From assembly GCA_037447655.1 (NCBI GenBank), contig JBBHKE010000102.1, positions 138,300-202,299 of the forward strand: DNA of 64,000 nucleotides, given 5' to 3'. The notes under the pieces were generated by a model. The model ran no database searches and was not told the origin of the DNA. It saw only the letters and a program-made list of their open reading frames with translations. The position numbers were made by a program, and so were the translations under genes. Source of the stretch: Zygnema cylindricum. Lineage: Eukaryota > Streptophyta > Zygnematophyceae > Zygnematales > Zygnemataceae. Below are positions 21,357 to 32,999 of the stretch, in pieces; position 1 is the stretch's first letter; every line of letters starts with the position of its first letter.

Positions 21357-21682
21357 AAAGATCGAAGGAGTCCCTAGACCCTTAAATTTAGACGTTTTTG
21401 GTGCACATTCGCGGAGGAAGTTGTCGAAGCACTTGTCCAATGATACAAAAACCTCCACTCTAAGATCCACAAAATCTAGGTGAGCCTATTCCCTTACTTT
21501 GGTAGCCAGTACGTTAGGAGATGAAGAGTGTGTCCAAGGAGGATATGTAATATCCAAATAATTCTGATGATGATAAAAATAAAATTGAAAGTCCAAAAGA
21601 GAAAATACAAAAAGATAGTGATGATGATGACTTTAATGATGTCTCCATAAATGATGTCCTCAGATCATGAAGAAAGTCGATC

Positions 21683-24600
21683 ATGTTTAATGGAAGCAAC
21701 TATACAATTTGGAAACGATAGAGTAAAGGAACCTTTGGAATGGAGAAGCTTTAGAAGAATTGTCTTTGGAGAAGAAACAAAACGAATTGAAAGGAGAGGA
21801 AAAAATGGATGCTAAAGGATATGGCGGCCATAACTAGAGCTTGGTACATGATCATTTGCTTACTCATGGCACTACATATGAATGTCGGAGAGCATTGCAA
21901 GACGTCTACGAAAAAAGGGTGCCTTCAAAAGAAGATTATGTATTCGGTGAGTATATTCAAATTAAGATGAAATCAAATGAGTCAATCAATGTTGTTGTAA
22001 AACGTTTTAATGCCTTAATTGAACAATTAAACAATTTAGGAATTCGTAGAAGTGGATGAACGGGTTTGGGTCTTTTTAAATGGTCAACGTGCTAGGTATG
22101 AGATCTCGAAAGAAGTTATTATTGGCAAATCTAGTCCATCCTTCTCATTTGTTGTCCGTCAAAAATGTCAAAGGCGGGCACTTCCAAGAAAAATGATAGC
22201 GAAGGAAAACTCAATGTAAAATACCACTGAGGATCCGAAAATCATTACATTTCGTGGTCAAGGAGGTATTAGTGGTCAAAATTGAGGGTAGGGAAGAGAA
22301 CTTGACAATAACAAACTAGATACTAGTAACATAACCTGTTTTAGATGTTATAACATGTAACAGTAATAGCGGATCGAACTTGTTTATAAATAGGTATTTA
22401 GGTGTTATAATTATAGAGTACTAAAATTGGTAGACGTCCGCGAAAGAATCACGCTATTTAGAGTTATATTTTAAAAGTTATAGCGATGGGTGTATTTAGG
22501 TGACAGCGTGGGGTCTAAATAACAAGTGGGTATCATTGAAACGGGTTAAGGGTCAAATTAGTACCGAAAGAGGCCAGAATCAATTTCGAGGTGGACGTCA
22601 TCGAGATTATTACACTGACTATTACGAATACGACAATAATGACACTCATCGAACGTTTGTTACCATGATACAAGAAGACCTACCACCCAAAGTTAACACT
22701 ATGACAACAACGGAGTTATGAACTATTACGGAGTGGATACAGCTGCCACTCACCATGTGTGTATGGATTTTTAGACTATTCGGTGATATGTGAAAGCTAA
22801 CCATACCGAAAAGTGTTACAGTTGGAAGTGGTCACTTTATACTTGATGACAACGTAGGAAGAATCAAACTAGGCCTCATGATGCATACGATAATTTAAAA
22901 TTCAATCTAGTTTGATTTCAAAATGCACTTTATATCCCTAACGGAATTGTCAATGTACTTAGTGTCCCACAGATTCAACGAAGAGGTGGACTAGTTACGG
23001 TACTAGAGGACAACCACATTTTACTATAGGATAGAAATGGATGTATTTTTGGAGAAGGGTACGTCAACGTCAATCAACGTTCTCAAAGTAAACTAAAGTG
23101 GCGAAAGCCAAAACGACCAATTACTTCCACTAACATCATAAAACGCACAAACGTGAGTTTTAGCTTATGACATCACACATTTTGTCATACATCAGAAAGT
23201 AACATCAAGAAAATGATCAAAGTTTCAGCGGTGAGACCAAACACCGCAAAAATGATAAAAGTCTCAGCGGTGAGACCAAACACTGCAAGACAGAAAGTTG
23301 TTGGCTATGGTAGGTGGATTAAAGGCAAACAGATACGCAAACCACAGCTTTTCAAAGACGTCAAACATAGGTCAACTTCAGCACTTGATGTAGTGCATAT
23401 AGATCTTTGTGGGAAAATTGCGCCTGTAACTTTGGGTGGCAAATCGTCATTATTGATAAATTCAGTCGCAAAAGTTGTGTCTATTTATTGAAACACAAGT
23501 TTGATGCATTTCATGCATTTTGAAGATTCGTACTATAGGCAGAAAAGATTCTTTGAGCGTAAATTAAAAGTCGTGCGCTTTGGTAATGGTGGAGAGTTTG
23601 TCGCATTTAAGGGATTTTTTAATGTAGGGCGATCCAACAACAATTTATGGCACCTTACTCACTTGAATCTAACGGTATTGCAGAAAGGAAAAGTCGTATC
23701 TTGCAGAAAATGTTACTTACCATGCTCGCTAGTTCACACCTTCACAGTCGGCTTTGGGGCGAAGCTATCTTGACAGCCAATTATGTTAGCGGCCTACGTT
23801 TAACATCTGTTTTGGGTGATAAAATACCTGACAAATTATGGAGTGGCCTCAAACCGACCGTAAAACATTTAAGCATGTGGGGATGTTGGGCTACAATTTA
23901 TATCGAGGCGCGGAACCAAAACGAAAAATTTAGTCCGTGATCTTGGACAATGTACATGTGTTAGTTAAAGTACGAAAGGGAGTCTGCACCCCGTATTTAA
24001 TCCACTTAATCATTCGGTCGTGGAATCGTAAAATGTCGAATTCCACGAAATATTGGATCGTCCTTTCACACATCGACAGTTGACCGTCACCTCACTTTGG
24101 ATTTCGAAGAAGAGGACACCAACCACGAAGCCATTATTGAAACCTAAAGTGATGAACAGGACTCTATCCTGCCAATTAAGAAATCTGTCTGACATGATGG
24201 TAAGTGATTTGAAATTGACTCTGAAATCTCTAAAACTGAAAATGGTAGTGAACCCTCTAAACTGCCCTCTTATAAGAGTCTTCCTAGTTCACCTCCTATC
24301 GTTGAAAAAAACCTAAATTAAATTATCAATGAGGAAATTGATTAAGGCAAAGTACACGAGAAAATAAGAAAAAGAGAGCAGAGAGATTGTCTTATCAAAA
24401 AATTGGAGGAAGTATTGAGAAATATTGCCATTTCATTTCTAAAGCTAGATTTGATGAATTTCTTGCATAGAAAATACTAAGTGAGACTTTAAATGGTGAT
24501 CTTAATTCCCATTCAAAGGCTCGGGGACCAAAGGATTGGGAAACAAAGTGAAAACTGGCTGAAAGAAAGAGTTAAAGTTAGTTTATAATGGTACATTTGA

Positions 24601-25465
24601 AGAAGTCTCATTGCCCGTCAGCAAAAAATCCATTGATTTTTGATGGGTCTTTAAAACTAAATCGGGTTCTTTCTGAGAAATTCTAAAATATAAAGCATAA
24701 TTGGTAGGCAAAGGTTTTTAGCACAAAGAAAGCACAGAGTACACAAAAACATATGCAACTGTTCAAAAGTTGACTCATTACGAATGCTTGTTGCTATTGC
24801 GGCCGCGGGTCGAAAGTACATTCACCAAACATTGAAACCACCTTTTTAAATGGTGACTTGGAGGAAGAAGTGTATATGAAGGTTCCAAAAAGGGTTCCTC
24901 TAAGGCTGGAATGGTGTGGCGAATCAAGAAATTTTTATATGGCTTGAAATAAGTCCTTCGACCTTGGTTTCGAAAGCTTCACGAGGTACTTACTACTTTC
25001 GATGCTTCGATTTTACACGTACTGTTTGATTCACGAGTTTATGTGAAAGATCATGGAAGTGAGGAAATCTTGTTTATTGTCTATGTTGATGACTTCTTTA
25101 TGATCTCTGATAGCTTGGACGAAATTAAAGGATTTAAAGTTTACATGAAAACACATTTTAAAGTGAAGCTTGGACGAGATTAAAGGATTGAAAGTTTACA
25201 TAAAAACACATTTTAAAGTGACGGATTTAGGGGAGGCAAAGTATATCTTGGGCATTCAAATCATTTGAGAAAGCAATGAATGTATTAAGTTGAGTCAAGA
25301 GCAATATTGTGAAGAAATTTTAACTAGTTTAAAAATGTTTGATGCCAAACCTTTGGATACACCTTCGGATCCAGAGTTACAATTCAATAAATTTGAGGAA
25401 GAAATAACCATTGATGTTCCATATAAAAAGGCCACTAGATGTTTGATGTACCTTAGTGTGGGAAC
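21683..25465 (+). pseudogene. Decayed Ty1/Copia polyprotein, 5' and central part
   Basis: Successive blocks in the Copia order lie in broken frames. Gag begins FNGSNYTIWKR (21683), then a gag domain with GTTYECRRALQDVYEKR (about 21868-22050). A zinc-knuckle start, TCFRC, lies near 22330, followed by an apparent insertion. Integrase: LDVVHIDLCGKIAPV (23388), VRFGNGGEF (23576) where the family has R-x-D-N-G-G-E, and YSLESNGIAERKSRILQKM (23653). Reverse transcriptase: TTFLNGDLEEEVYMKVPK (about 24840), FIVYVDDFFMIS (25073), DLGEAKYILGIQI (25227). Frameshifts, stops, a 51-bp tandem duplication at 25116-25221 and the loss of the integrase Asp make it dead. The gene breaks at 25465, where a younger element inserted, and resumes at 30231. 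Confidence 0.85.
25461..25465 (+). repeat. Target-site duplication GGAAC (left)
   Basis: GGAAC immediately precedes the 5' LTR and recurs at 30226-30230 directly after the 3' LTR. Joining the two flanks restores the Copia reading frame, so the duplication is genuine. Confidence 0.9.
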
Positions 25466-26861
25466 TGTTGATATTTGGGTATTTTCTAGGTCTTTATTAG
25501 ATAGAAAAGAGTAGAGGCAGTCTGCCCCTGACTCCCTTCTCCAAGCCCCCACACTTGTCGTAGTCACTGAAGGCTGGAGAGGGAGCTAGAGCCATGGCTG
25601 CCTAAGCTCTCCAGAGAGACAGGAATAGATAATATAGGTATGTTTACCAAAATGGTATTTGACAGACCCAGGAATTGATCCTGGTACCTACCGTCGGTGA
25701 ACTGTCCCGTAGACGTTAGCTTTGTCCATTTATTCTAGGACTAGTGCTAGTACACATAGGGTTTAATAGATATTTATATAGTTACAGGTAGGGAATTCCA
25801 TTTAACTGGATTACGGTATTCAGGGCATAGAAACAGTTGTACTTTTAGCACCGGACGAAATAAATAGTACGGACATTTATTTCGACGGTCCGTTTTAGTT
25901 ACGATGTGAATCGACGGCCGTGGTGCAAGCCGGGATTCCGGAGTGGGCGACATGGCGTTTTCGGGCACCGCCACCTCGGATGACACGTGGCAGGTTCCTA
26001 CGAGATTGCGGGATTTCCGGAACGCGAGATGACAAATCTGGATGTGACAAATGTCATAGTATGGCGCTGTCGTACATTGGTCGTACAGAAAGTACTCCGG
26101 CACCTGTACTTTCCTGTACGGTACAGACATGATTGGTCCGTACTTCAATTGGTTCCATGTAGACGCGGATTTCAACGGTCAACGCGGAACGACGACCGTT
26201 GAAATTCAACGGTCAACAGAAATTAGTTCGGCGAGTCAAAATGACACGCGGCATCATCCTATAGGATGCCCGGCGAAGAAAAATGACAGAACTGCGACGA
26301 CTTATTTGCCACGTGGCAGACCAAGAGTGGTGCCGAATATTTCCGTTCATAAAGTACGGCGGCTACCGTACTTTAAATGTACATTATGTAGTGTGCTGCA
26401 ATTTTATTGGCCTAGAGGGGTTGTGAGTAGCTTTTAGGACTTAGAATATTTTGGTAGGTAGCCGCCTCTCCCAGAGAGCATCTTGTATAAAAGGCAAACT
26501 TTGGTCAGCCATAACTATCAATTCAGTTGACCAAATTCAGTGATTTTTGTTGCTGCGGACTCAGGGGAGTCCAGGCTACACAGGGGTGTAGTCGGTCAGA
26601 GTTTTTGCTTGCCTGGGTGGCTGCATTTCTAAGGGAAAGTCAAAGTGGGGAATGTTATCCTAAACTACTATTCTAATTTTGCATTGTGTAGTGAAACTGA
26701 GCACACAGAAAGTCTTATTTCACAGGGGTGAAGCTGTAATGGGGTTATGATTTTCAAGGGGTCAATCATTTGGGTTTATATTAACTTGGAGTCGGCACTA
26801 TCTAGATTAGCTTCCTTAAGACCTGCGAATTCTGTGTGGCAATGGAGCCCATAGAATTTCA
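25466..26861 (+). repeat. 5' LTR, 1396 bp
   Basis: Contains TATAAAA (26486-26492) as a likely promoter, preceded by G-box cores CACGTG (near 25986 and 26312) and GGTCAA motifs (W-box complement) near 26178 and 26208. A tRNA-like GATCCTGG segment lies near 25677. The first ~440 bp differ clearly from the 3' LTR whereas the remainder is nearly identical. Confidence 0.9.
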
Positions 26862-26865
26862 GGTT

Positions 26866-28866
26866 ATGGGCCCACCATCTAGGGTGCCTATGTTCGATGG
26901 AACAGACTTCACTTATTCGGAGTTTACAATGGTGGGATTGCTTTTCGAGAAGCACTTATGGGGAATTGTTTCGGGACAACTGAGGTGTCCGCCACCGGAC
27001 TTTGGTGGACCTCACTATGGAGATTCATCGGGGACATCCCAAAGAACCAACCGGATTTCAGATGTTACGGAAGGTGAAGGGAAGAACATTGCCATGGAAA
27101 AGGGAAACGGGGAAAAGGAAAAAGGAACACCGATGGTGAGGGGAGCTAGGCTCTCGGCTACGGTTCCACTTGTACGGACTATAACTGAACCAAAAACTGA
27201 AGAAAATGATAGGAAAATATGGGAATACAAAAACACTGTAGCAAAACATCTCATACTTAGATACGTGTCTAAGTCTATAGCTATCACTCTTTTAAATCTA
27301 ACCAAGTCTTCGGAAATTTGGGAAACACTAATTCAAATTTATAAGAGTGAGACTATACAGAGGCAGCAATTAGTAAAACAAGAAATAGAGGCCTATGTTT
27401 ATAAAAGCGGTAGCATGATAGAGTTTTGCAATGATATTGCTGCGTTATATGTTGAGCTTGCTAGTGCAGGGTATGTAGAATCTGAGGAGAGAAAGATTAG
27501 CACACTAATCATGAAACTTCCCGATGAGTATGAAAACATAATTAACCGTATGCAAGAAATGGATGGCTCCTCATGGACTTGGAGCATTACCATGGGAATG
27601 ATTCTTGTGAGGGAAACCACTTTGGAGCTTCGTAGGGGAAGTGATAGGGTGAATGCACTAACGGCTGGTGGTGACTGGCGGAAGCATGATGAGAGGAATG
27701 GCGGTGACAAGCGGAAGCGTGATGAGAGAAGTGATGGTGATTGGCGGAAGCGTGATGTGAGGAAGAAAGACAAAGGTAAACCTTATCGGAACTTTGGTGG
27801 AAAGAGAGGGAGAGGAAAAGAAAGGGGAGCTTTGAAAAAGGGGGTTTGCTTCTTTTGTAGGGAATCGGGTCACTATATCGAGGAGTGCCCTCGATTGGAA
27901 GAACTTAGAAGTTGGAATGTGGATGAGGAGGAAGAAGAGAAAGAGGATGAAGATTTTTTGGAGCTTCTCCGCATCGGTAGTATGGAGAAGGGTGAAAAGC
28001 ATACAGAAATTCCACGAAGACAACAGTGTGCTTTTGGAGGTATAAGGGAAGTAAAAAGAGAGGAGGTACTTGAGAGAGTTAGACTTGATGAGGATGTGAA
28101 GGAGTGTAGAAAGTATGACTTAGAAATGAGAAAGTCAGATCTAGGATCCATAATTGAAAAAGGGAAAAATAAAAATAATGAGGATAATTTTATAGATATT
28201 TTGGAAACAAAAAATTGGTCGGAAAGGGAGAATTCAACGGATTCGAAGGATAGGGGAAAAGAGGAATATTTGATGAAAGGTTTAGGGGAGGAGAAATATT
28301 TATTGGGAATAAAATTAAAAGGTGATAGTGGAAAGAATCCCATGGGAGAGAGTAAGGAATGTTCAGAAAATGGGATGAGTATCATGGATAAAAACATGAG
28401 TACGGAAGACGTTGATCTTATGAGGAACTTAGAGGGGACACTTGGTTTTGGGAAATTTGACATCACTAATGGGAGTGATGCCGTTTATGAAGGTGCGCCT
28501 GGAAAAGGGTTAGCATCGGGGTGTGCATTGCAGATCGGAGATGGGGCTGGCTGTTTGAACAACAAGAGGGAAATCAGACTTTGTGTGGATGGAAAAGGGG
28601 TGAGGTGGATAAAATCGTTGCTCGGATTTATGAAAAATGGGATGCTAAATAAAATGTGTGATCATCAAGATGGAATGTTTCATTTAGCTCATCTAAAAGA
28701 CCTTTTAAATTATGAGGGTATTGTCTTAAAGTTTTATGAAAAGAAAAGGAAAAAGAAAAGAAAACGGGGAGGGAGTGTTTGTTTATTTGTGTGTGGGAGT
28801 AGAAAGGAAAATAGACTAGAAAAAAAGGGGAGTGTTGATATTTGTGTATTTTCTAGGTCTTTATAA
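26866..28866 (+). CDS. Copia-type Gag polyprotein with CCHC zinc knuckle
   Basis: One open frame of about 666 residues from ATG 26866 (an alternative ATG at 26842 lies within the LTR) to TAA 28864-28866, running a few codons into the 3' LTR. It begins MGPPSRVPMFDGTDFTYSEF, the usual Copia gag opening. A capsid-like stretch (NLTKSSEIWETLIQIYKSET, MKLPDEYENIINRM) follows. Three 33-bp repeats of a DWRKRDER type form a basic linker. The zinc knuckle CFFCRESGHYIEEC is at 27847-27888 (CX2CX4HX4C). The C-terminal ~330 residues are acidic, then basic, without recognisable enzyme motifs. An intact frame suggests recent activity, with enzymes supplied in trans. Confidence 0.85.
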   Translation: MGPPSRVPMFDGTDFTYSEFTMVGLLFEKHLWGIVSGQLRCPPPDFGGPHYGDSSGTSQRTNRISDVTEGEGKNIAMEKGNGEKEKGTPMVRGARLSATVPLVRTITEPKTEENDRKIWEYKNTVAKHLILRYVSKSIAITLLNLTKSSEIWETLIQIYKSETIQRQQLVKQEIEAYVYKSGSMIEFCNDIAALYVELASAGYVESEERKISTLIMKLPDEYENIINRMQEMDGSSWTWSITMGMILVRETTLELRRGSDRVNALTAGGDWRKHDERNGGDKRKRDERSDGDWRKRDVRKKDKGKPYRNFGGKRGRGKERGALKKGVCFFCRESGHYIEECPRLEELRSWNVDEEEEEKEDEDFLELLRIGSMEKGEKHTEIPRRQQCAFGGIREVKREEVLERVRLDEDVKECRKYDLEMRKSDLGSIIEKGKNKNNEDNFIDILETKNWSERENSTDSKDRGKEEYLMKGLGEEKYLLGIKLKGDSGKNPMGESKECSENGMSIMDKNMSTEDVDLMRNLEGTLGFGKFDITNGSDAVYEGAPGKGLASGCALQIGDGAGCLNNKREIRLCVDGKGVRWIKSLLGFMKNGMLNKMCDHQDGMFHLAHLKDLLNYEGIVLKFYEKKRKKKRKRGGSVCLFVCGSRKENRLEKKGSVDICVFSRSL

Positions 28867-30225
28867 GGATAGCAAAAGGCAGAGGCAGTCTGCCTCTAAC
28901 TCTCTTCTCTATGCCCCCACACTTGTTGTAGTCACTGAAGGCTAGATAGGGAGTTAGAACCATGGCTGCCTAGGCCTTCTAGAGAGACAAGAGTTGAAAT
29001 TGGTAGATTTACCAAAATAGTATTTGACAGACCCAGGATTTGATCCTGGTACCTGCCTTCTGTCAAGCCTAGAGCAGCCGTTAGCTTTATCCTACAGTCT
29101 ATGACTAGTGCTAGATTATATAGGGTACGATAAATATATAAACATTTTCTAGTAATATGTTTCATTTAACAAAACACGGAACGGAATATACATGGAATGA
29201 ATTAGACCGCACGTATTTTGGACCGCACGAAATTAAGAAGATGGCATTTCATTTCGACGGTCCGGATGGAATATTCTATTTGAATCGACGGCCGTGGTGC
29301 AAGCCGGGATTCCGGAGTGGGCGACATGGCGTCTTCGGGCACCGCCACCTCGGATGACACGTGGCAGGTTCCTACGAGATTGCGTGATTTCTGGAACGCG
29401 AGATGACAAATCTGGATGTGACAAATGTCACAGTATGGCGCTGTCGTACAGAAAGTACTCCGGCACCTGTACTTTCCTGTGCGGTACAGACATGATTGGT
29501 CCGTACTTCAATTGGTTCCATGTAGACGCGGATTTCAACGGTCAACGCGGAACGACGACCGTTGAAATTCAACGGTCAACAGAAATTAGTTTGGCGAGTC
29601 AAAATGACACGCGGCATCATCCTATAGGATGCCCGGCGAAGAAAAATGACAGAACTGCGACGACTTATTTGCCACGTGGCAGACCAAGAGTGGTGCCGAA
29701 TATTTCCGTCCATAAAGTACGGCGGCTACCGTACTTTAAATGTACATTATGTAGTGTGCTGCAATTTTATTGGCCTAGAGGGGTTGTGAGTAGCTTTTAG
29801 GACTTAGAATATTTTTGGTAGGTAGCCGCCTCTCCCAGAGAGCATCTTGTATAAAAGGCAAACTTTGGTCAGCCATAACTATCAATTTACTTGACCATTT
29901 TCAGTGATTCTTTTTGCTACGGACTCAGGGGAGTCCAGGCTACACAGGGGTGTAGTCGGTCAGAGTTTTTGCTTGCCTGGGTGGCTGCATTTCTAAGGGA
30001 AAGTCAAAGTGGGGAATGTTATCCTAAACTACTATTCTAATTTTGCATTCTGTAGTGAAACTGAGCACACAGAAAGTCTTATTTCACAGGGGTGAAGCTG
30101 TAATGGGGTTATGATTGTCAAGGGGTCAATCATTTGGGTTTATATTAACTTGGAGTCGGCACTATCTAGATTAGCTTCCTTAAGACCTGCGAATTCTGTG
30201 TGGCAATGGAACCCATAGAATTTCA
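28833..30225 (+). repeat. 3' LTR, 1393 bp
   Basis: Same ends as the 5' LTR, TATAAAA at 29850-29856. Nearly identical to the 5' LTR from about 29250 onward apart from an 11-base indel and scattered changes, but noticeably divergent before that. Confidence 0.9.
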
Positions 30226-30333
30226 GGAACTAGACCAAACATATCCGCAACTGTTAGCATTGTGAGTCGATATTGTTTAGTCTAGTAAGGTTGTTTTAGT
30301 TTCTTCTACAGATTCTCCTCTACAGAGGGGGAA
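30226..30333 (+). pseudogene. Copia reverse transcriptase remnant, 3' of the nested insertion
   Basis: Continuing from the frame broken at 25465, the joined flanks read YLSVG-T-RPNISATVSIVSRY, the conserved Copia motif (GTRPDI..AVS..SRY). The RNase H region is missing: after about 90 bases a polypurine-like AGAGGGGGAA leads to TGTTAGGTTCG, so the element had lost its 3' coding end by internal deletion. Confidence 0.8.
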
Positions 30334-30760
30334 TGTTAGGTTCGTGCATTTGTTTCATGTGCGGTGGATTTCTTTCTTGGTCCTGTACGGACTTCGGTAT
30401 CGTGCGAAAATTAATTTCGCGTCCGTGCGGTTTTGAGCGGCAGTGTACTTCAGATGTAGAAGTTGAAGTAGGAATTATTCACTGAAGCTTGTAATCGAGA
30501 AAAGGGAGATAATAGAGTTTAAAAAAAAAAAAATTATGGGGCATCATTGTTGTGAGTTATTCTAAGTTATCGCGTTCAAGTCTTGTTTTTTTCAGTGAAG
30601 GGACTTATCAAAAATATTCTGAGTGTAGAGTCCTCTTTCTCTCATAGTTTTCACATTGACAACATTTGAAAAAACCTACATGTTTGTGAAAATTGGACTT
30701 TAACATGAAAACGCGTTATGAAAATTAAAAGATTTTTGCAATCGACATAGAGAGCATTAT
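30334..30760 (+). repeat. Probable 3' LTR of the older Copia element (end uncertain)
   Basis: TGTTAGGTTCGTGCATTTG begins directly after a purine run, as a 3' LTR would. I could not find the matching 5' LTR upstream of 21.6 kb, so its length is not fixed. Confidence 0.4.
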
Positions 30761-30769
30761 AAAAGAAAA

Positions 30770-32990
30770 ATAAATTGTAACTCTTAGCCCATTCTAATCT
30801 TCTTGTGGCTAATACATTGAGTCGACAATTTGAAGCGATTCTGATTCGATCACTTCTTTCTAATGTACAAAGGTGGTTATTTCTATTGGGGCCTTTTTAC
30901 TCTTGGATTTTTGTCTAGCACCTGCATTGTCATTTGCCTCCTTTTCCTCCTGTATTGCATTCGTTTTTGTGTTCTTTTCGGCATTCTGTAGTTGTTGCTG
31001 CTGTGTTTGATTCTCTTTTGGGGTTTTTGGTGTTGGGTGTGAGTCCTCTGCTTCGCTATCTAAGTCGGCGGCTTGTTGAGGTCTTCGTAAAGTGTTGATT
31101 TCCTTATTTGTCTCCTCAATTGATTCCCCGTCGTTAGGAGGGCGATCCTCAACCGTGGATGAGCTTTAGGCCTCCTTTCACTGACTTCTATTTCCTCCAT
31201 ACATCACTCTCTCATAGAATTTCACGTTTCCGCTAGTCATGATTGTCTGTAGGCTTTTCAATTCTTGTCATAGCCTAAAAATATTCATCTCTTTGGCCTT
31301 TGGGGCTAGCTTCCCTACTTTGTTATTGTGATCAAACATGTAGGGTCTACTCCCCAACACTTTCAAAGGTGAAAAGTTTCGGCGAAGAGCGTGCCACTTC
31401 TCAAACGGTGTGGCATTCTCTAATACCTTTTTTAGGCACCTGTCGCGTAGGTATAGTGCTGTGCAGATGGCTTCTCTCCATATTTTGGGGCTGGTATCGT
31501 GGGTTGCCATCAAGCTTGTGTCATCTTGGCAAGTGTGCGGTTCATATGTTCAACCACGCCATTTTGTTAGGGAATGTCTCGTGTGGTCAGCTATTGTTTG
31601 ATTCTTTCGAAGGTGATAAATTTTTGAAACAAGGAATATAGATACTCTCTTCTGTTATCACTTCTTAGGCATGCAATATGAGTGCCTTATTATTTCTCCG
31701 CCATCGCCTTTAACTTCTTGAAATGCTCAAATACCTCGCTCATTAGGAGATGGATATATGTCATTCTTTTGTACTCGTCCATGAAGGGGACGATGTACCT
31801 CTTTTTGCTGCAGGACGGGACCCTCATCGACCCCCATACATCCGAGTGTACCAATTCAAGCAATCGGGTGCCCCTCTTCCTCTTAGTGAGGAAAAAAAAC
31901 GATGACAGGACTTCCCCATCTCAAACCCGTGACACGGCTAAGATGAGTTTTTCACAGCTGTAAATTCCCATCCATTGACGAGTTTATTTTTGATTAGCTT
32001 TCTTATGTTGTCCGTGTGAAAATGTCCGAACCTCCGATGTCAACCAACTGTTTAAGGTGGGCTAACTCTCTTTTTTATTGTTGACTTTGATTAGAATCAA
32101 TATAAAAACCTTTCTAAGTTGTTGGTCTTTTTGATCCTTGTTTACAGATGGGGTAGCTCTCCTTGAGCAAAAAAACTGCTAAAAATGCAATGGCTAATCT
32201 TAGGATTTTATTTTAACCGATATGCCAGATCTGCCATTTGCTCTCCTTTTGCGAGGATAAGTCTTTCTCGCATGAGTTTCATTCTTCCGCAGCTTAGCTA
32301 TACTGAGGTTCTTCTACTGTCGTCTGCTTGAGGAATACAATAGATGTTTCGTTTTAGATTGTGTGTCAATAAAGTCTTCCTTTCACTAACGCCTCTATCT
32401 CAACGCCTCGTGTCCCATTTGCAAGCGCTGTGTGATTATCCCCCGGGTAAATTCGTGGTCTCTCATTCACGATGGAAGCACATGTGTTCAGACGCACTAA
32501 TGTCAAGCATCTAATCATTATTACAGTTGCTGGTTCTCATAGGTATACTTTCGACGGACTGAGATGAAGTGTCCTCAATAAAAAAATAAAATTGTTTGTT
32601 TTCTTTTCTCTGTACTGATCTCGTTTCTCTCTGCCTCCGATGTTTGCAGAAGCGACCGGAGACCTCTGAGTGTTGAATTCACAATTCGTCATAATTGTGA
32701 TGTTGAATTTGTCCTTGAATTGTGCCTCGACGACTTCATTCCACTTTTAGGTGAGGACATCTTTTTGATGCAGCCAAGTGAGACTGGGTTAGTAGTCAAC
32801 GCGCAAGGAGAGCATCAGGAGAGTTTTTTTCATGTTCATAGGGAGAGTGAAGCCGACTCCATCAGTTCCGGCCAAAATATTTACATAGTGGGAGGTGTAA
32901 GCCTCCACGGAGATGTCGTCCTGATAGAGCGTCGTTGTCATAAGCGTTTTTCCGAGCTTCATTCGTGCCGGAATCCCAGCTAGCTTATAT
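30770..32990 (-). pseudogene. Decayed Ty1/Copia element, minus strand
   Basis: Read on the minus strand, a gag-like piece at about 32990-32730 has DISVEAYTSHYVNI and KKTLLMLSLRVDY. A pre-integrase/integrase start lies near 31860-31750, LLELVHSDVWGS and FMDEYKRMTYIHLL, then EVFEHFKKLKAMAE. QQNGVVEHMNRTLAKM lies near 31560. An open block at 31513-31268 reads SPKIWREAICTALYLRDRCL, then FGS-like VLGSRPYMFDH. A hydrophilic Copia linker with RRPQQAADLDSEAEDSHP type sequence follows down to about 30900. Reverse transcriptase and LTRs are not recognisable. Stops and shifts throughout show it is dead. Confidence 0.7.
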
Positions 32991-32999
32991 ATATATATC

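Larger units (their letters stand above)
25466..30225 (+). mobile_element. Gag-only LTR retrotransposon (TR-GAG type), 4.76 kb
   Basis: 5' LTR 25466-26861, internal region 26862-28832, 3' LTR 28833-30225, flanked by GGAAC on both sides. The LTRs start TGTTGATATTTG and end AATTTCA, matching TG...CA. A polypurine tract, AAAAAAAGGGGAG, abuts the 3' LTR. The internal 2 kb holds one gag-like frame and nothing resembling protease, integrase or reverse transcriptase, so the element must depend on enzymes supplied by a relative. It inserted in the plus orientation into an older Copia element. Confidence 0.9.

Noticed and set aside
25774-26437. Frames in the LTR starting MVQAGIPEWATW and similar, repeated at 29.3-29.8 kb
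   Set aside because: They occur in both LTRs in promoter/U3-R sequence. Their duplication reflects the LTRs rather than a gene family.
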